From the NCBI GenBank assembly GCA_029216955.1, contig JANAVB010004169.1, forward strand, positions 54,120 through 118,119: a stretch of DNA of 64,000 nt, written 5' to 3'. How positions within the stretch are numbered: the first letter of the stretch is position 1; the number at the start of each line of letters is the position of its first letter. The notes below the pieces were generated by a model, which was not told the DNA's origin, did no database searches, and saw only the letters and a program-made list of their open reading frames with translations. The stretch comes from Iris pallida. Taxonomy: Eukaryota; Streptophyta; Magnoliopsida; Asparagales; Iridaceae. This document shows, in pieces, positions 1 to 12,245 of the stretch. The translations under genes and the position numbers were made by a program.

Positions 1-202
1 TTCTGGATCTGCAGCATTCTCTCAGGAGGTTGGTTCTGTAAGATAGCATCCTTCGCAGGGTTGATAACCTCCTCGTCAAATTAACTCCCATTTGACAAAG
101 AGAAGCATCCAGAAGGACTTCATTCAACAAAGGGATTGTCATCAATACTGACACAACAAAAACAAAAGTCAGGCAAAAAAACAAAGTGTGTCAAGCAACC
201 TG

Positions 203-567
203 GCGCATCATCAGGGTGTAAACCTATGTGCGTCAGCAAAAGCTTCGGCACATCATCAGGGTGCAAACCCATGTGCGTCAGCAAAAGCTTCGGCACATCA
301 TCAGGGTGTGAACCCATGCACTTCAGCAGAGAGGCTTCAGCGCATCATCAGGGTGTGAACCCATGCGCGTCAGCAGAGGCTTCGGCGCATCATCAGGGCG
401 TAAATCCATGCGCGTCAGCAGAGGCTTCGGCGCATCATCAGGGTGTAAAACTATGCGCGTCAGCAGTTAAACCTCGGTGCATAATAAGGGCCTAAACCCA
501 TGCACGTCGGCGGGATAAAACCTCGACGCATCATCAGGACATAAGTCCATGCGCGTCGGCAGCAGAG
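203..567. repeat. 45-bp minisatellite, about 8 units
   Basis: Eight head-to-tail units of 45-49 bp share the core GCATCATCAGGGTGTAAACC followed by an ATGCGCGTCAGCAGAGGCTTCG-like half. The first five or six units are closest to each other; the last two drift. Because 45 is a multiple of three, long open frames appear on both strands. These are a by-product of the repeat and not evidence of a gene. Confidence 0.9.
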
Positions 568-756
568 AGTTAGGGCACACCAACTCAGCCGTATGACCCA
601 AAGCTCGTCTGAACAAAAGTAATGGAAAAGATGACACCCACCCGTCACCGTGGGCCGAACGTCAGCCGGAGTCACAATGGTGACAGGAGCATCCTCTTTG
701 GCAAACTCCGCCGGCTCCTTTCCCTTGGCACCGTCGCGAGGAGTCTTGGGAGCCAT
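460..756 (-). other. Possible short open frame behind a TATA box; identity unknown
   Basis: On the minus strand a TATAAATA box (860-867) is followed by a (GA)n-rich leader, an A/T-rich 'AAACCCTAAC'-like segment and an ATG at 756. The frame begins MAPKTPRDGAKGKEPAEF and runs 98 codons. The layout is that of a plant gene start or of an LTR/UTR leading into gag. The reading soon loses any recognisable composition and enters the minisatellite DNA. I recognise no family. It may be the start of a retroelement Gag that was cut off. Confidence 0.3.
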
Positions 757-859
757 TCCTTGAGAGAAAAAAGTTAGGGTTTTTTGTGAAAAAGAACTCT
801 AAAAGGCAAAAGCAAAGAGAGGAAGAACTCTCTCTCTCTCTCTCTCTCCATCTCACGCC

Positions 860-867
860 TATTTATA
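860..867 (-). promoter_or_regulatory. TATA box (TATAAATA), minus strand
   Basis: A consensus TATA box is followed on the minus strand by a (GA)n tract at about 828-848 and an ATG at 756. A second, similar box with a related context lies near 2095 on the same strand. It is probably an LTR or retroelement promoter. Confidence 0.45.
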
Positions 868-2291
868 GGCTTGGTCGCACGCGTGAATCGATAAAGTGTG
901 ACCTCAGCCGTCGCCTCGGGTTCTATGAGAAGATAATCGCAAATAAATCCAAAAAGATCATCATTAATCTTTTTTGGTTATCGAGGCGTTATCATTTGCA
1001 TTAACTAAGCGGAGCATGCGTCTCATCACTGATGTGCGGAGCATCTATGCGCCCGAACAGTCATGCGCCCCAACCGCAATGCTTCTTATTCAAAGTATTC
1101 CAAAACTTGTCCAAAAGTTTGAAAACTTTGAAGGGGGTCTTGTAGAAGCATAGAATTTCACGATCAGAAATCCTATGCGCCAAATACTACATGCGCCAGG
1201 GAGCTCGGACAAAGTACTTTACAAACGACAAATGTAGACATTGAAAGAGGACTTTTATTACATATGAAAGTCTATTATATGTCTAGAAAAGGTTGTACAA
1301 AGGAGAACTTCTATAAAAAGAAAAGACCCTAAGTCTACAGCCAGGAGCGTCGATCATCATGCGCAGCGATCGTCATGCACTCTTGAACAAGCGCAGCAGC
1401 CACCATGCGCTCTCAGTCAGGCGTATCCCAGTACGTGCCCTCAGTCAGGTGCATCCCACCATGCGCCCTCAGCAGGGCGCATCCTTTTCAGCACTCAGTT
1501 ATGTGCATCCTCAGTTATGTGCATCCCTTCAGCAGCCCGGTTATGTGCCACTCTTTCAGCCAGGCTTACCGTCGTCTAAATGCTTCGACTAATAAAGCAT
1601 TTACTGAGCAGAACGAGGGTCGCAATCAACCCTCTAGCTGGAGGAAGAGCTCTCCAAACCAAGGAAGAGAGGAGCACCGCAAGCCAACCTGTGCCCAGGG
1701 AAGGCTTCGAAAGAGCCTCCAAAGACCAAGGGAGATCGCAATTGAAACCGCGGCTAAAGGAGCAGCTTTCAACACAACCGGAGTGGGCAACACCCACTTC
1801 GAAGGAAGAAAGAGCCCCCAAAGCCGCAGTACCGCAATTTCGATCTGCGGCTCTTCCGGAATAACGGAGACGAGGCTCGAACATCCCGATCTTTGGATGC
1901 AACAGGCACCTTCCGCCTGCCTCGGAAGCCCTCGACCCTAACTTTTGGATGTAACAGTCACCTTCAAGTGCATCAATGAAGACATGGCATCACATCTTCA
2001 CCCTCGGGAGCATCTCGTCAACAGAATGCATTCGAGTAAACAAGTTCATGTCGGAAGAACGTGAGAGAACAAGAAGCAAACTCTCTCCATGCCACTATTT
2101 ATAGGCCGGGCAAATCAAACCCATACGCCAAGTGGATGGCTCTTCCGAATTTCGTGCAATGCATTTGTATTAAATGGATGAACCAGACGCTTCGAATTCA
2201 GCTAAGTCAAAAACGGCTATTTAAAGCACTCGAAGAACGTAACAGTCGTACCATTAAAGACGTATCACGAAGCGGATGCGCCAGCCAGACC

Positions 2292-2400
2292 GCGCATCAC
2301 ACAGACGCGCCCTTCAACATCAAGTGCATCACACAGACGTGCCCTTCAACATCAAGTGCATCACACAGACGCGCCCTTCAGCACCAAGCGCATCACAGGA
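2292..2400. repeat. 32-bp minisatellite, 3 units plus a partial
   Basis: Three consecutive 32-bp units (2292-2323, 2324-2355, 2356-2387) begin GCGCATCACACAGACGCGCC or a one- or two-base variant. A fourth partial unit follows. The GCGCAT word is the same as in the rest of this 3 kb region. Confidence 0.9.
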
Positions 2401-2654
2401 GATGCGCCCCCATGCGTCCCCATACGCCTAGTGGAACGCCGATCGATACGCCCACTCAGCTGTCCATCGAATGTCAAAAACATTAAATGCTGGACTGACA
2501 GAGTTGGCAGCACGCCTCCCGAAGTCTGAACAGTTGACAGCTTTTTCAGAAGACGAAGCGTCGCCAACGTCAGCATCATCATTACTGTCCTCCGATGGCT
2601 ACTACCACGTGGCCACCCAATCATCTCGCATGTGCCTCTGTAGCCATGCGCCCA

Positions 2655-2885
2655 AATCTGCATGCGTCTCAAAAGCCACGCGCCTCAGACTTTTCACTGA
2701 TCCCTAAAAGACAGAAGAAAAGTCACCATTGAAGCTCTGCATGCGCCTCAAAAGCCATGCGCCCCAGACTTCTCTCTGATCCCAAAAGACAGGAGTAAAG
2801 TCACTACTGAAGCCTCGCATGTTCCTGAAAAGCCATACGCCCCGAATGGTTCGTGACTCCTAAAGGTTATGAGCCAAAGTCTCCT
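2655..2885. repeat. About 79-bp tandem repeat, 3 diverged units
   Basis: Three copies share the pattern CATGCGCCTCAAAAGCC, then a GCGCCCCAGACTT-like middle, a CTGATCCCAAAAGACAG-like part and an AAAGTCACTACTGAAGC-like tail. The third copy is the most diverged. It is another local tandem array built around the ATGCGC word. Confidence 0.75.
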
Positions 2886-3169
2886 CATGCGCCCAATCCT
2901 AGGCGCATCGTACCAGATCATTCCGCATCAAATCCGAGATCTCCGAGCCATGGGTCGACAACACGTGTCCTTTGACTCAACTCACCCAAGATCTCAGCAA
3001 CAGAAAGATCCTCTTCTTTGCTACATGCCGGCTCACAACAGCAGCATGAAGAATTCAACCCCTCGATCAGGGCATATCGTCCATGTGCCTCCATCAGCAA
3101 TCACCACGTGGCATCACCGCGTCCAGGTGCATCCTACATATGTGCGCATGAGCAGCCAGCCTGCAAAGC

Positions 3170-3178
3170 TTTAAATAG
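3170..3178 (+). promoter_or_regulatory. TATA-like box (TTTAAATAG), plus strand
   Basis: The box is followed by about 300 bp of C-rich leader and a T-rich end near 3485. This is the arrangement of U3/R/U5 in a plus-strand LTR. It supports reading the end of this region as a retroelement terminus. Confidence 0.4.
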
Positions 3179-3504
3179 AGGGATCATTTCCTTCCCACCC
3201 ACGAACACACACAGAGGAAAACATACATCGACAGACAGAGACTTCGCACCACCAGAGAGGCAGATACAGACACTCAACGTCTTTCTCCTCTGAGCAAGCT
3301 CCAGCACCCAGAGCAATCCAAACCTTCAGAGAACCGATAACCGTCGTCAGATCGTCAATGGAGTCAACGCATTACCACTCGCTCCATCGGCATAAGGGAC
3401 CCAGATAAACAAAAATGTACTCCTAGGACTACATCTAAGTCCTATATTGTAACACTGTTCTGTTTGTATTGAAATTTGCAATCAAAGAATTTTAATGATA
3501 AATA

Positions 3505-6270
3505 CTAAGGTTTGTTTCATCCACAAAATTTGTGCACAACAACGTCCTACGGCGATATACTCAGCCTCGATTGTTGATAATGTAACAGAATTTTGCTTTG
3601 TACTAAACCAAGAGACTAGAGCTTTTCCTAGGAAATGACAAATGCTGCTAGTGCTTTTTTTTATTAACCTTACATCTGGCAAAATCAGCATCGGAATAAC
3701 CGGTTAGGTCAAACGACGTGGTTTTAGGATACCATAAGCCGACAGAAGAAGTGCCTTTAAGGTATCGAAAGATACGCTTAACTGGACACAAATGTGATTC
3801 CTTAGGATTAGCTTGAAAACGTGCACATAAGCAAACACTAAACATAATGTCTGGTCGACTAGCAGTTAAATATAGTAAGCTACCGATCATACCTCGATAC
3901 TTATGTATGTCGACAGATTTGCCTTGTTCATCAATATCAAGCTTGGTTGAAGTCGCCATTGGAGTGCTAAGGGGTTTTGCTGTTTCCATGTCGAACTTCT
4001 TCAGTAGATCCTTTGTGTACCTAGCTTGATTTATGAACGTTCCATTGTTGGTTTGTTTGATTTGCAGTCCGAGAAAGAATTTCAGCTCTCCTATCATGCT
4101 CATCTCAAACTCATTCTGTATACACTTTAAGAATTCTTGACAAAGAGATTAATCAGTAGATCCAAAGATAATATCATCTACATAGATTTGAATCAAAAGA
4201 ATATTATTATTCAAAGACTTTATAAACAAAGTAGTGTCAACCTTTTTCTTTGAAAAACTGTTATCAAGTAGAAAAGTGCTTAGGCGATCGTACCAAGCAT
4301 GAGGGGCTTGTTTTAAACCGTACAAAGCTTTCTTCAACTTGAAAACATTGAATCAGTAAAACCGGGTGGTTGAGCTACATAAACCTCTTCTTTTATAAAA
4401 CCATTTAAAAATACACTTTTGACATCCATTTGAAATAACTTAAAAGTATGAAAATATGCAAATGCACATAACATGCGAATGGATTCTAATCTCGCAACTA
4501 GGACATAAGTCTCATCGTAGTTGATACCTTCTTCTTGATTATATCCTTGAGCTATGAGTCGAGCCTTATTACGAGTCACTAAACCATTCTCGTTCAGTTA
4601 TTTCAGAATACCTATCGGGTGCCAATGACCGAATGATCAATAGGCTTGGGAACAAGTTTCCAAACTTGATTCTGTTTAAATTGGTTTATTTCCTCTTGTA
4701 TAGCATCTATCCAAAAATTATCACTACATGCTTCATCAATATTTTTGGGTTCAAACTGCGAGACAAAAGCAACACAAGAAGCAATATCTTTATTAGAGGA
4801 ACGAGTACTTACACCCTTGGTAATCTCACCAATTACCAAGTCCTTTGGATGATCAGCCGTGAACTTTAATCTTTTTGGCAAACTCCGAAGGTAGCTGGTT
4901 CCTGGATCATGTCTAGGAGGATCAGCTGGTGCTTTGCTGGGTACATTGAGATCTTCGTCATTGTCATTGATTGTCGTTTGATTTAGTTCATCAAAGGTGA
5001 CATTGATTGACTCTTCGATGATCATGGTTCTTTTGTTGAAGACTCTGTATCCTTTACTTTTGCCCACATAACCTAAAAATATACCTTCATCGATCTTTTC
5101 ATCAAACTTTCCCAAATTATCTTTTGTATTAAGAATAAAGTATTTACAACTAAATATTCTAAAATATGAAACTGATGGAATTCTATCAAACCATAACTCA
5201 AATGGAGTTTTCTTCGATTTGGGTCGAATTAGAACTCTATTGAGAACAAAACAAGCTGTATTGACAGCTTCAGCCCAGAAATACTTGGGTAGACTAAACT
5301 GGTTTAACATTACTCTGGCCATTTCGGATAGAGTTCTGTTCTTACGTTCCACAACTCCATTTTGTTGTGGAGTCCTAGGGCAGGAGAATTTCGTGCACAA
5401 AATCGTATATGTCACAAAATTGCTCAAACTCCGCATTCTCGAATTCGCCTCCATGATCGCTTCTAATACGAGTGATCATGTAACCTTTTTCATTCTGTAC
5501 TTTCTTGCAAAAGGTGACAAATTTTGATAATGCATCATTTTTGCGTGTCAGAAAATATACCCACGTGTATCTAGAATAATCATCTACAATTACAAAAGTA
5601 TATAGCTTACCTCCGAGGCTAGCAACTCTTCTAGGACCAAATAAGTCCATATGTAGCAATTATAGAAGTCTAGTAGTACATACAACGTTTACTGACTTGA
5701 AAGTGGATCGAGTAGCTTTGTTCTTTTCACATTGACTGCATACCGAATCCTTCTTGAATGAAATGTTCGGTAAATCACGTACTAGCTTCTTCGTGGATAA
5801 TCTGGAAATAGTATCCATATTTGCATGACCGAGTCTTATATGCCACAAATGACTCTCATCGCTTTTAGCCATTAAATATCTACCTGAAATGTTAGTATCT
5901 TCCAACAAATAGAAAACATATATATTGTCTTCTCTAATACCTTCAAATATAGTACTACCAGTTGAACTATCAATAATAGTACATTTATCTTTTACAAATT
6001 AATACCATAACCGTGATAAGCTATATGGCTTATGCTGAGCAGATTATGTTTTAACTCAGTAACAAGACAAACATCTTTAATCACTAGATAGGGAGCTTTA
6101 CCAATATTACCAATACCGATTATATACCCTTTTAAATTATTGCCGAAGGAGACGTATCCTTCTTTATTCCTCTTCGACAGTGTTGCGAATAATAAAGCGT
6201 CATCGGTCATGTGCCGTAAGCAACCGCTGTCGAGGATCCATTTGCTTCTAGCATGTGAAAGGTATCCCAC
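3505..6270 (-). pseudogene. pol: pol of copy I (protease, integrase, RT, partial RNase H), broken
   Basis: In order on the minus strand: protease with a WILDSGC active-site motif (about 6230), the GAG-pre-integrase zinc finger with both His and both Cys (LGHAN...CSQC, about 5840-5730), the integrase core with Asp in HMDLFGP and IRSDHGGEF and Glu in NGVVERKN, the integrase-RT linker, RT with the YVDD box at 4173-4184, and RNase H with the STIEAEYIA motif. Several defects are visible: a frameshift near 5995, a CAA-to-TAA stop near 5660, frameshifts near 5385 and between 4610 and 4580, further breaks within RT (about 4330 and 4140), and truncation near 3505. The key catalytic residues are mostly still present, so decay seems moderate. 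The frame starts 23 nt upstream of the gag stop, in the +1 frame. Confidence 0.92.
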
Positions 6271-7338
6271 CTACAAAACAATTTACAGATGAAACTCTTG
6301 GTACCCATTTCTTGTAGGGTCCTGACTGGTTAGCTTTCGGTATCCATGCATAAATATTTAAATCTACTAACTTTCTGATTCTACATGCAGAAGATATATG
6401 ACCAATGAGGCCACAATAATGACATTTAGCATGTTGAGTGTTGAAAGCTGAGTGGTGTGCATGGTTGGTAGGTTTAGGTTTTCTAGTATAGAAGAAAGCA
6501 TACCTATTATCCTGTTTGGGCATAACCTTTTTAGGTAAAGGTTTGATAGGGTTCGGTCTGACAGTGTTAGGTTTGGGAATGTTCCGATTTTTCGGTAAGT
6601 GACATGTGTTAGGGTAGGAAGCAGCAGTCTCAGGCTGTTTTCCTAACCTAATTTCCAATCTTTTGGAAGTGTCATATAACTTAGTATAGTCAGAAGTGAG
6701 TGCTTCCATTCTGACTTGTGCACTTTGAAGACTTTTCTTCTCTTTAGAAAGTTCTTTATTCAGTTGGTCAATAACCTTGTCTTTTTCTTTGGATGACTTG
6801 GTAGTCTCTGTAGGAACCCTAGAGGGGGGTGAATAGGGTCAAGCTAACTAATCAAGCACTTAGCACAAGCTAATTGGCAATTTAAAAATATAAGTGCAAG
6901 AGAAGAAGCAAACACAATACCGACACCCGATGTATCCTGGTATCCTCCTAAGAGGCAGTCCAGTCCCGGAACTCTCTCCGGCTTTAATCCACTATTTGAG
7001 CAAATAGTTACACACGAGTTTGGATCCGAAGAACTTGCCAACTTCTTACATAAGAGCTTTAATCCGAAGGGCTCTCCGACTTCAACCGAGAGTTTGGATA
7101 CGAAGACTCCCCAACTTCAGCCGAGAGTTTGGATACGAAGACTCTCCAACTTCAACCTTTCATAATAGGTTTTGATCTCCTTATATAATAGGATGAAGAT
7201 CTCACTTTTCAACTCAATAACTCTAACACAATTTGTAGATGGCAAATGAAGGCTTTGTAGAGTTGTATGTGGATAAGCTTTGGTGGTTTGGAAATTTTTA
7301 GGCTCAAAACATCAACCTTGAATGAAGGGGTTCAAGGC

Positions 7339-7346
7339 TATTTATA
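7339..7346 (-). promoter_or_regulatory. TATA box of the solo LTR
   Basis: TATAAATA is read on the minus strand. It marks the end of U3. The palindrome array at 7395-7632 lies immediately upstream of it in the direction of transcription. Confidence 0.6.
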
Positions 7347-7394
7347 ACCAAAGCTTGAAAGAAGCCAAAGGCAACTTTTCAGTCACGAACCGGC

Positions 7395-7632
7395 ATACCG
7401 TCGGTATGATCCGGCATACAGATGGTATACCGGTCTGGGATTGCAACGGCTAGAAATATAGCCGTTGGGATCATTAATGGCTGGAAATCCGACCGTTGGA
7501 AATTCAACATTTCGGAAGCGGTATACCGTCGGTATGGACCGGTATGCCGTCGGTATGCCGGTTTTGTAAGCAGAAACTTTCTGTGAACAAAAACCGGTAT
7601 ACCGTCGGTATACACCGGTATACCGTCGGTAT
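7395..7632. repeat. Array of 13-bp palindromes in U3 of the solo LTR
   Basis: The perfect inverted repeat ATACCGTCGGTAT (6-1-6) occurs four times (7395-7407, 7523-7535, 7599-7611, 7620-7632). Two one- to three-base variants are at 7416-7428 and 7544-7556. Most copies are embedded in ACCGGTATACCG-like context. The position just upstream of a TATA box suggests a cis-regulatory array. Confidence 0.85.
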
Positions 7633-9758
7633 GCCGTTTTTCCCCAAAAATGATCCTGGGCTTATTTCTGCCCTAGCTTTCGATTTTTCTATCCATTTCT
7701 TGTGTTTACAATAATTCCTAAGACTCATTACAGACTCCAGATATACTTAGACAGGTGCAGGTTTCTTCAGAGTCTTGAATGATGATGGCATGGCTTGGCT
7801 TCTTCCTTTGATAGGTGCTGGCTTTTTCCCTTGGTGGCAGCTGTCCAAAGATATCCAGTTTGTAAAAAGTGAATACCTTTCGGGGCAGCGGAACCCTCGG
7901 TGTGTGGCTCCAGAGATGTCGTCGGGTGGTTCAGAGAAATCTTGTGGGATCTGTCGTCTTTGGCCCACCATGATTTCTTCATTGCATATGTCCACATTGA
8001 TCTTGTTTATTGCTTTTCTGCATGTACATGTTAGACGAACAAAGCAATATACATAGTAGCAAGTATGATAAGTTAAAGCACATTAGGACTATGCAAAGTT
8101 TAAGTATAAGTGCTAAGGTGATGGCATAAATGTTAGTGATATCATAATGATTAAACTTAATTGAATGACCACAATCAAAAACATAGTTTTGATTTTGGCA
8201 ACCCAATTAAATTTAAGATAGATAAGCTCATATCACTAAGATGTAAACCAATGGGCACATATCACCAAAGATATAAGTATAAGTAGAAATGCTATAGCGA
8301 TTGTATGAAGATTAGTGATAAAGAAATGCTAAACTTAACATATTAACCATATTCAAAATATGATACAATCATTGGGCCAACAGTCTCGTGTAATAAGAGC
8401 TTAATAGAAGAAAGCTCACCAGACTCACTAACATTATCTTTAACCTCAGCTAGTAGGTTGGTAAGTCTTCCTATTTCACCTTTGTACTATTTGAGTACCT
8501 TCTTAGAGGTCTGATATTTGCTACGCAGTTTCCTGTAATCACTTAACAGTTCACTGAAGGCTTCTCCTAATTGCTCAAAGGTGAAGTCATCATATGTATC
8601 AACTATAGGTTCAGAGAGCATCTGATCGGATGCCATCAACATACATTTGCAGCGTCTTCTGATTGTTCATCTTTTGAGTCGCTGGCTTTACTTTCATGAC
8701 ATATGCTGGTATTGGTATACTTCCGAGATGTTGATCTCTTCAGGTTCCCTTTTTCGTATCTGTTGCTCTTCTTGCTTGTTAATGAGTTTGTAGGACAGTC
8801 CTTCTTCATGTGTCCTTTTTTCTTGCAGTCGTAGCAGACAGCGTCATCTTGATACCAGCTGTTGCCACCATTGTTCTCTTTTGTCTTCTTCTCATACCTC
8901 AAGAATCTTTTGAATTTTCTTGTAAGGAGTGCTTGATCTTCAGCATCAGATTCACTGTTGTCTGAATCATCTTCTGCAGATCTTCTGTGCTGAGCCTTGA
9001 AAGCGATCATCTTCGCCTTTGGTGCAGGCTCTTCAAAATCTTGTAGCTCTAGTTCACGAGTGAGTAGATTACCCATGAGTACTTCAAGTGTCATGGTAGT
9101 GAGGTCGTTTCCTTCAATGATTGTAGTAGCCTTCAGAATCCAGTTCTTTGTAAGTGCTCGCAGGAGTTTGCGAAACTTTTTATGGTTACTGTAATCTTTG
9201 CCTAGGAAGGACAAAGGATTTACAATATCCAAGAATCTTTCGAACATCTGAGTAACTGTTTCGTTGGGCTTCATCTTGAACGCCTCATACTCTTGAGTAA
9301 GTCTGCTGACCTTTGATTATTTGACTTTAGTTGTGCCCCCATGTGCGACTTCAAGAAGTTTCCACACTTCATTTGCAGTTGTGCAGATAGATACCCTGTT
9401 AAATTCAGTTCTGTCTAAAGCACAAAATAAAGCGTTAATAGCATGTGCGTCAAGACTGGCCATTTTCTTTTCTTCCTCTGTATATTTGTCATGGGGTTTT
9501 TCAGTTAAAACTCCATCAATATTTATACGAGATGGCTTTTTATAGCCATCAATAACCACAGACCATAAGTCAAAATCAAGAGATTTCAGAAAGAAACTCA
9601 TACGTGTTTTCTAATAAGTGTAGTTTGTGCCGTCAAACAGTGGAGGTCTGTTTGTGGCTTGGCCTTCACTTGTGATTTCACTGTTGCCATGTGTAAAGCT
9701 GTGATCGATATAAAATTGAATATAACTGCTGTTTTACCTTGCTTTACCTGTATAACCC

Positions 9759-9770
9759 GCTCTGATACCA
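9759..9770 (-). promoter_or_regulatory. Primer-binding site, initiator-Met tRNA, copy I
   Basis: TGGTATCAGAGC on the minus strand is two bases from the inner end of the 5' LTR. It is the standard PBS of plant copia elements, complementary to the 3' end of initiator-Met tRNA. Identical sites occur in copies II and III. Confidence 0.95.
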
Positions 9771-9772
9771 AT

Positions 9773-10853
9773 TATAGGAACGAAATCGTAACGCAGAATA
9801 CTCTAGAGGGGGGTGAATAGAGTAGGCAGCGGAATATTGCTAATTAAAAACTTGTTAGCAGTTAGATCACAGATAAAATAATAATCACAAAAAGTAAATG
9901 ATAGAATTTAAAAGTGATCAGAAGGCAAACGCAAACACCAAGATTTATACTGGTTTCTCTCTTGTGAGGACTAGTCCAGTCGGAAGAACTCTAGCTTCCA
10001 GTTGAATCCACTATTGGAAAATCTCGTAAGTTTTCATACGAAGTCCTTACAACTTCTACAGACGCGAGCTTTGATACGAAGAACTCGACCAACTTCAATT
10101 GTGAAGAGTTGAATCTTCTATCAAGCCTCTAATTACAATCGCTCTGAAACTTCTAGACCGTACCGTACTGGCAAATCGACTAGAGGATTGTAACTGGCTT
10201 GGGATTTGAAAATGAAAGCTTTTAGAACTCTTTGGAAGAATGTAAGCTTAGGAAGAGAAGAGATTGAAAGTTAATTGGTGATCTGAAATGATCGAAATAC
10301 TTCTCTATTTATTGTTTTTCCAAAGACAGAACTCTGACAGAATTCGGGCAGAATTCAGACAGAACTCTTTGTAACAAACCGTAACTGAAGGATGACCAAG
10401 TTCAAAAACCCAACGTTCACTAACGTTCCAAATGGCCAAACTCTGGCCGAACTCGGCCCGAGTTCTCCTGGTGTTCTGCCAGTTCATTTGGAGAAAATAA
10501 ATTTTGGCTTTTTGAAAAATCCTTCAGAAGCTGTTTGTAAAAGAATATTTTTTAAAAACGTAGGTCATTTGTAAAAGAATAGGATGGTTTTGAAAAACGT
10601 TTTTAGATAGCCTATTTGCCAGTACGACTCAGTGTACAATGTATTCCTAGACTCAATAAAATAAAAAATTACATTGCTTAGCAGGAAGTACATTCTGAAT
10701 AGCAAACGGCTTAAGTCTTGAACATCGTTGATAACCATTGTTGAGCAGTGTGCAAAATGTCGTAGGTAAACATCTGAGTTAACTTGTATTTATATCGAGA
10801 CAAAGTTTGATCAATTATTAAAATCAGGTTTGACCATGACTAATGGGCCAACA
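9773..10853 (-). repeat. 5' LTR of copy I
   Basis: The LTR is about 1081 bp. On the minus strand it starts TGTTGGCCCATTAGTCATGG and ends in a CACCCCCCTCTAGAG...TTCCTATA segment, the usual CA end being mutated to TA. A weakened TATA box (CAATAAATAG, around 10304-10313) has copies of a GAACTCTGGC-like motif upstream (10325-10375 and 10433-10474). The LTRs of copies II and III are the same family. Confidence 0.93.
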
Positions 10854-12209
<1,356 letters not shown>

Positions 12210-12245
12210 AATTTACCCTCCTTAAAATAATTTTGTCTTCAAAAT
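12210..12245 (-). promoter_or_regulatory. Polypurine tract of the minus-strand gypsy element
   Basis: On the minus strand this reads GAAGACAAAATTATTTTAAG followed by GAGGGTAAATT and then the LTR start TGTCAATAC. A GAGGACAAAATT...AAGGAGGG segment just before the 3' LTR is typical of plant gypsy elements. Confidence 0.7.

Larger units (their letters stand above)
1..3505. repeat. Noncoding retroelement-like region rich in ATGCGC words and minisatellites
   Basis: No convincing gene is present. The stretch is more GC-rich than the rest of the window and is scattered with the words ATGCGC, GCGCAT and close variants. It holds at least three tandem-repeat blocks and several TATA-like boxes on both strands (minus 860-867 and around 2095; plus around 1312 and 3170). 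The right end, after a TATA-like box at 3170-3178, reads like the R/U5 part of a plant LTR: a C-rich leader, then a T-rich segment ending near 3485. I could not find the matching TG start, a target duplication or a primer site, so the family is open. A Tat-lineage gypsy element is my guess because such elements often carry tandem repeats in untranslated regions. At about 3505 the sequence switches abruptly to copia RNase H of copy I. Confidence 0.45.
6809..8382 (-). mobile_element. Solo LTR of a second Sirevirus family, inside gag of copy I
   Basis: A 1574-bp sequence begins TGTAGGAACCCTAGAGGGGG and ends TTGGGCCAACA. It is flanked by a perfect 5-bp duplication GTCTC (6804-6808 and 8383-8387). 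The terminal words match those of copies I-III, but the body differs, so it is a related family. On the minus strand it has a TATA box (7339-7346) with an array of palindromes upstream of it. No internal region or second LTR is present, as expected after LTR-LTR recombination. Removing it with one duplication restores continuity with the gag of copies II and III. Confidence 0.93.
6248..9690 (-). pseudogene. gag: gag of copy I, split by a solo LTR
   Basis: The start codon at 9690 corresponds to the Gag starts of copies II and III (MATVK-type). A one-base loss soon after it shifts the frame. The rest is recognisable: the LFDGTNY-type N-terminal region, the QMFERFLDIVN segment of the copia Gag/UBN2-like domain, an acidic linker, a first CCHC knuckle (CYDCKKKGHMKKDC, about 8835-8790), and a Glu/Lys-rich segment of coiled-coil type. 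A second knuckle (CHYCGLIGHISSAC) lies near 6430-6385. A solo LTR and its target duplication (6809-8387) sit between the knuckles. The gag stop (TAG, 6248-6250) lies inside the 23-nt overlap with pol. Confidence 0.9.
3505..10853 (-). mobile_element. Sirevirus-type Ty1/copia retrotransposon, copy I, 3'-truncated
   Basis: Reading on the minus strand, the order is 5' LTR (10853-9773), PBS, gag (interrupted by a solo LTR), then protease, integrase, RT and the start of RNase H. Comparison with copies II and III shows that the last part of RNase H, the additional ORF and the 3' LTR are missing. Homology stops at about 3505, where unrelated ATGCGC-rich DNA begins. The 5' LTR ends in the left LTR of a gypsy element at CATAC (10854-10858), the expected target duplication; its left partner was lost with the 3' end. 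Related copies at 57870 show the same site uninterrupted. All reading frames are broken, so the copy is dead. Confidence 0.9.

Noticed and set aside
136..495. Open frame with a 15-residue repeat across the 45-bp minisatellite
   Set aside because: The period is a multiple of three, so all frames tend to stay open on both strands. The frame changes register at a 47-bp unit, and no start context or flanking coding sequence supports it.
203..567. CRISPR-like array
   Set aside because: The units are head-to-tail without unique spacers, and the context is a plant nuclear genome. It is a minisatellite.
8388..8640. Separate gene between the solo LTR and the first gag knuckle region
   Set aside because: It aligns with the Lys/Glu-rich part of gag in copies II and III, so it is the middle of the same gag.
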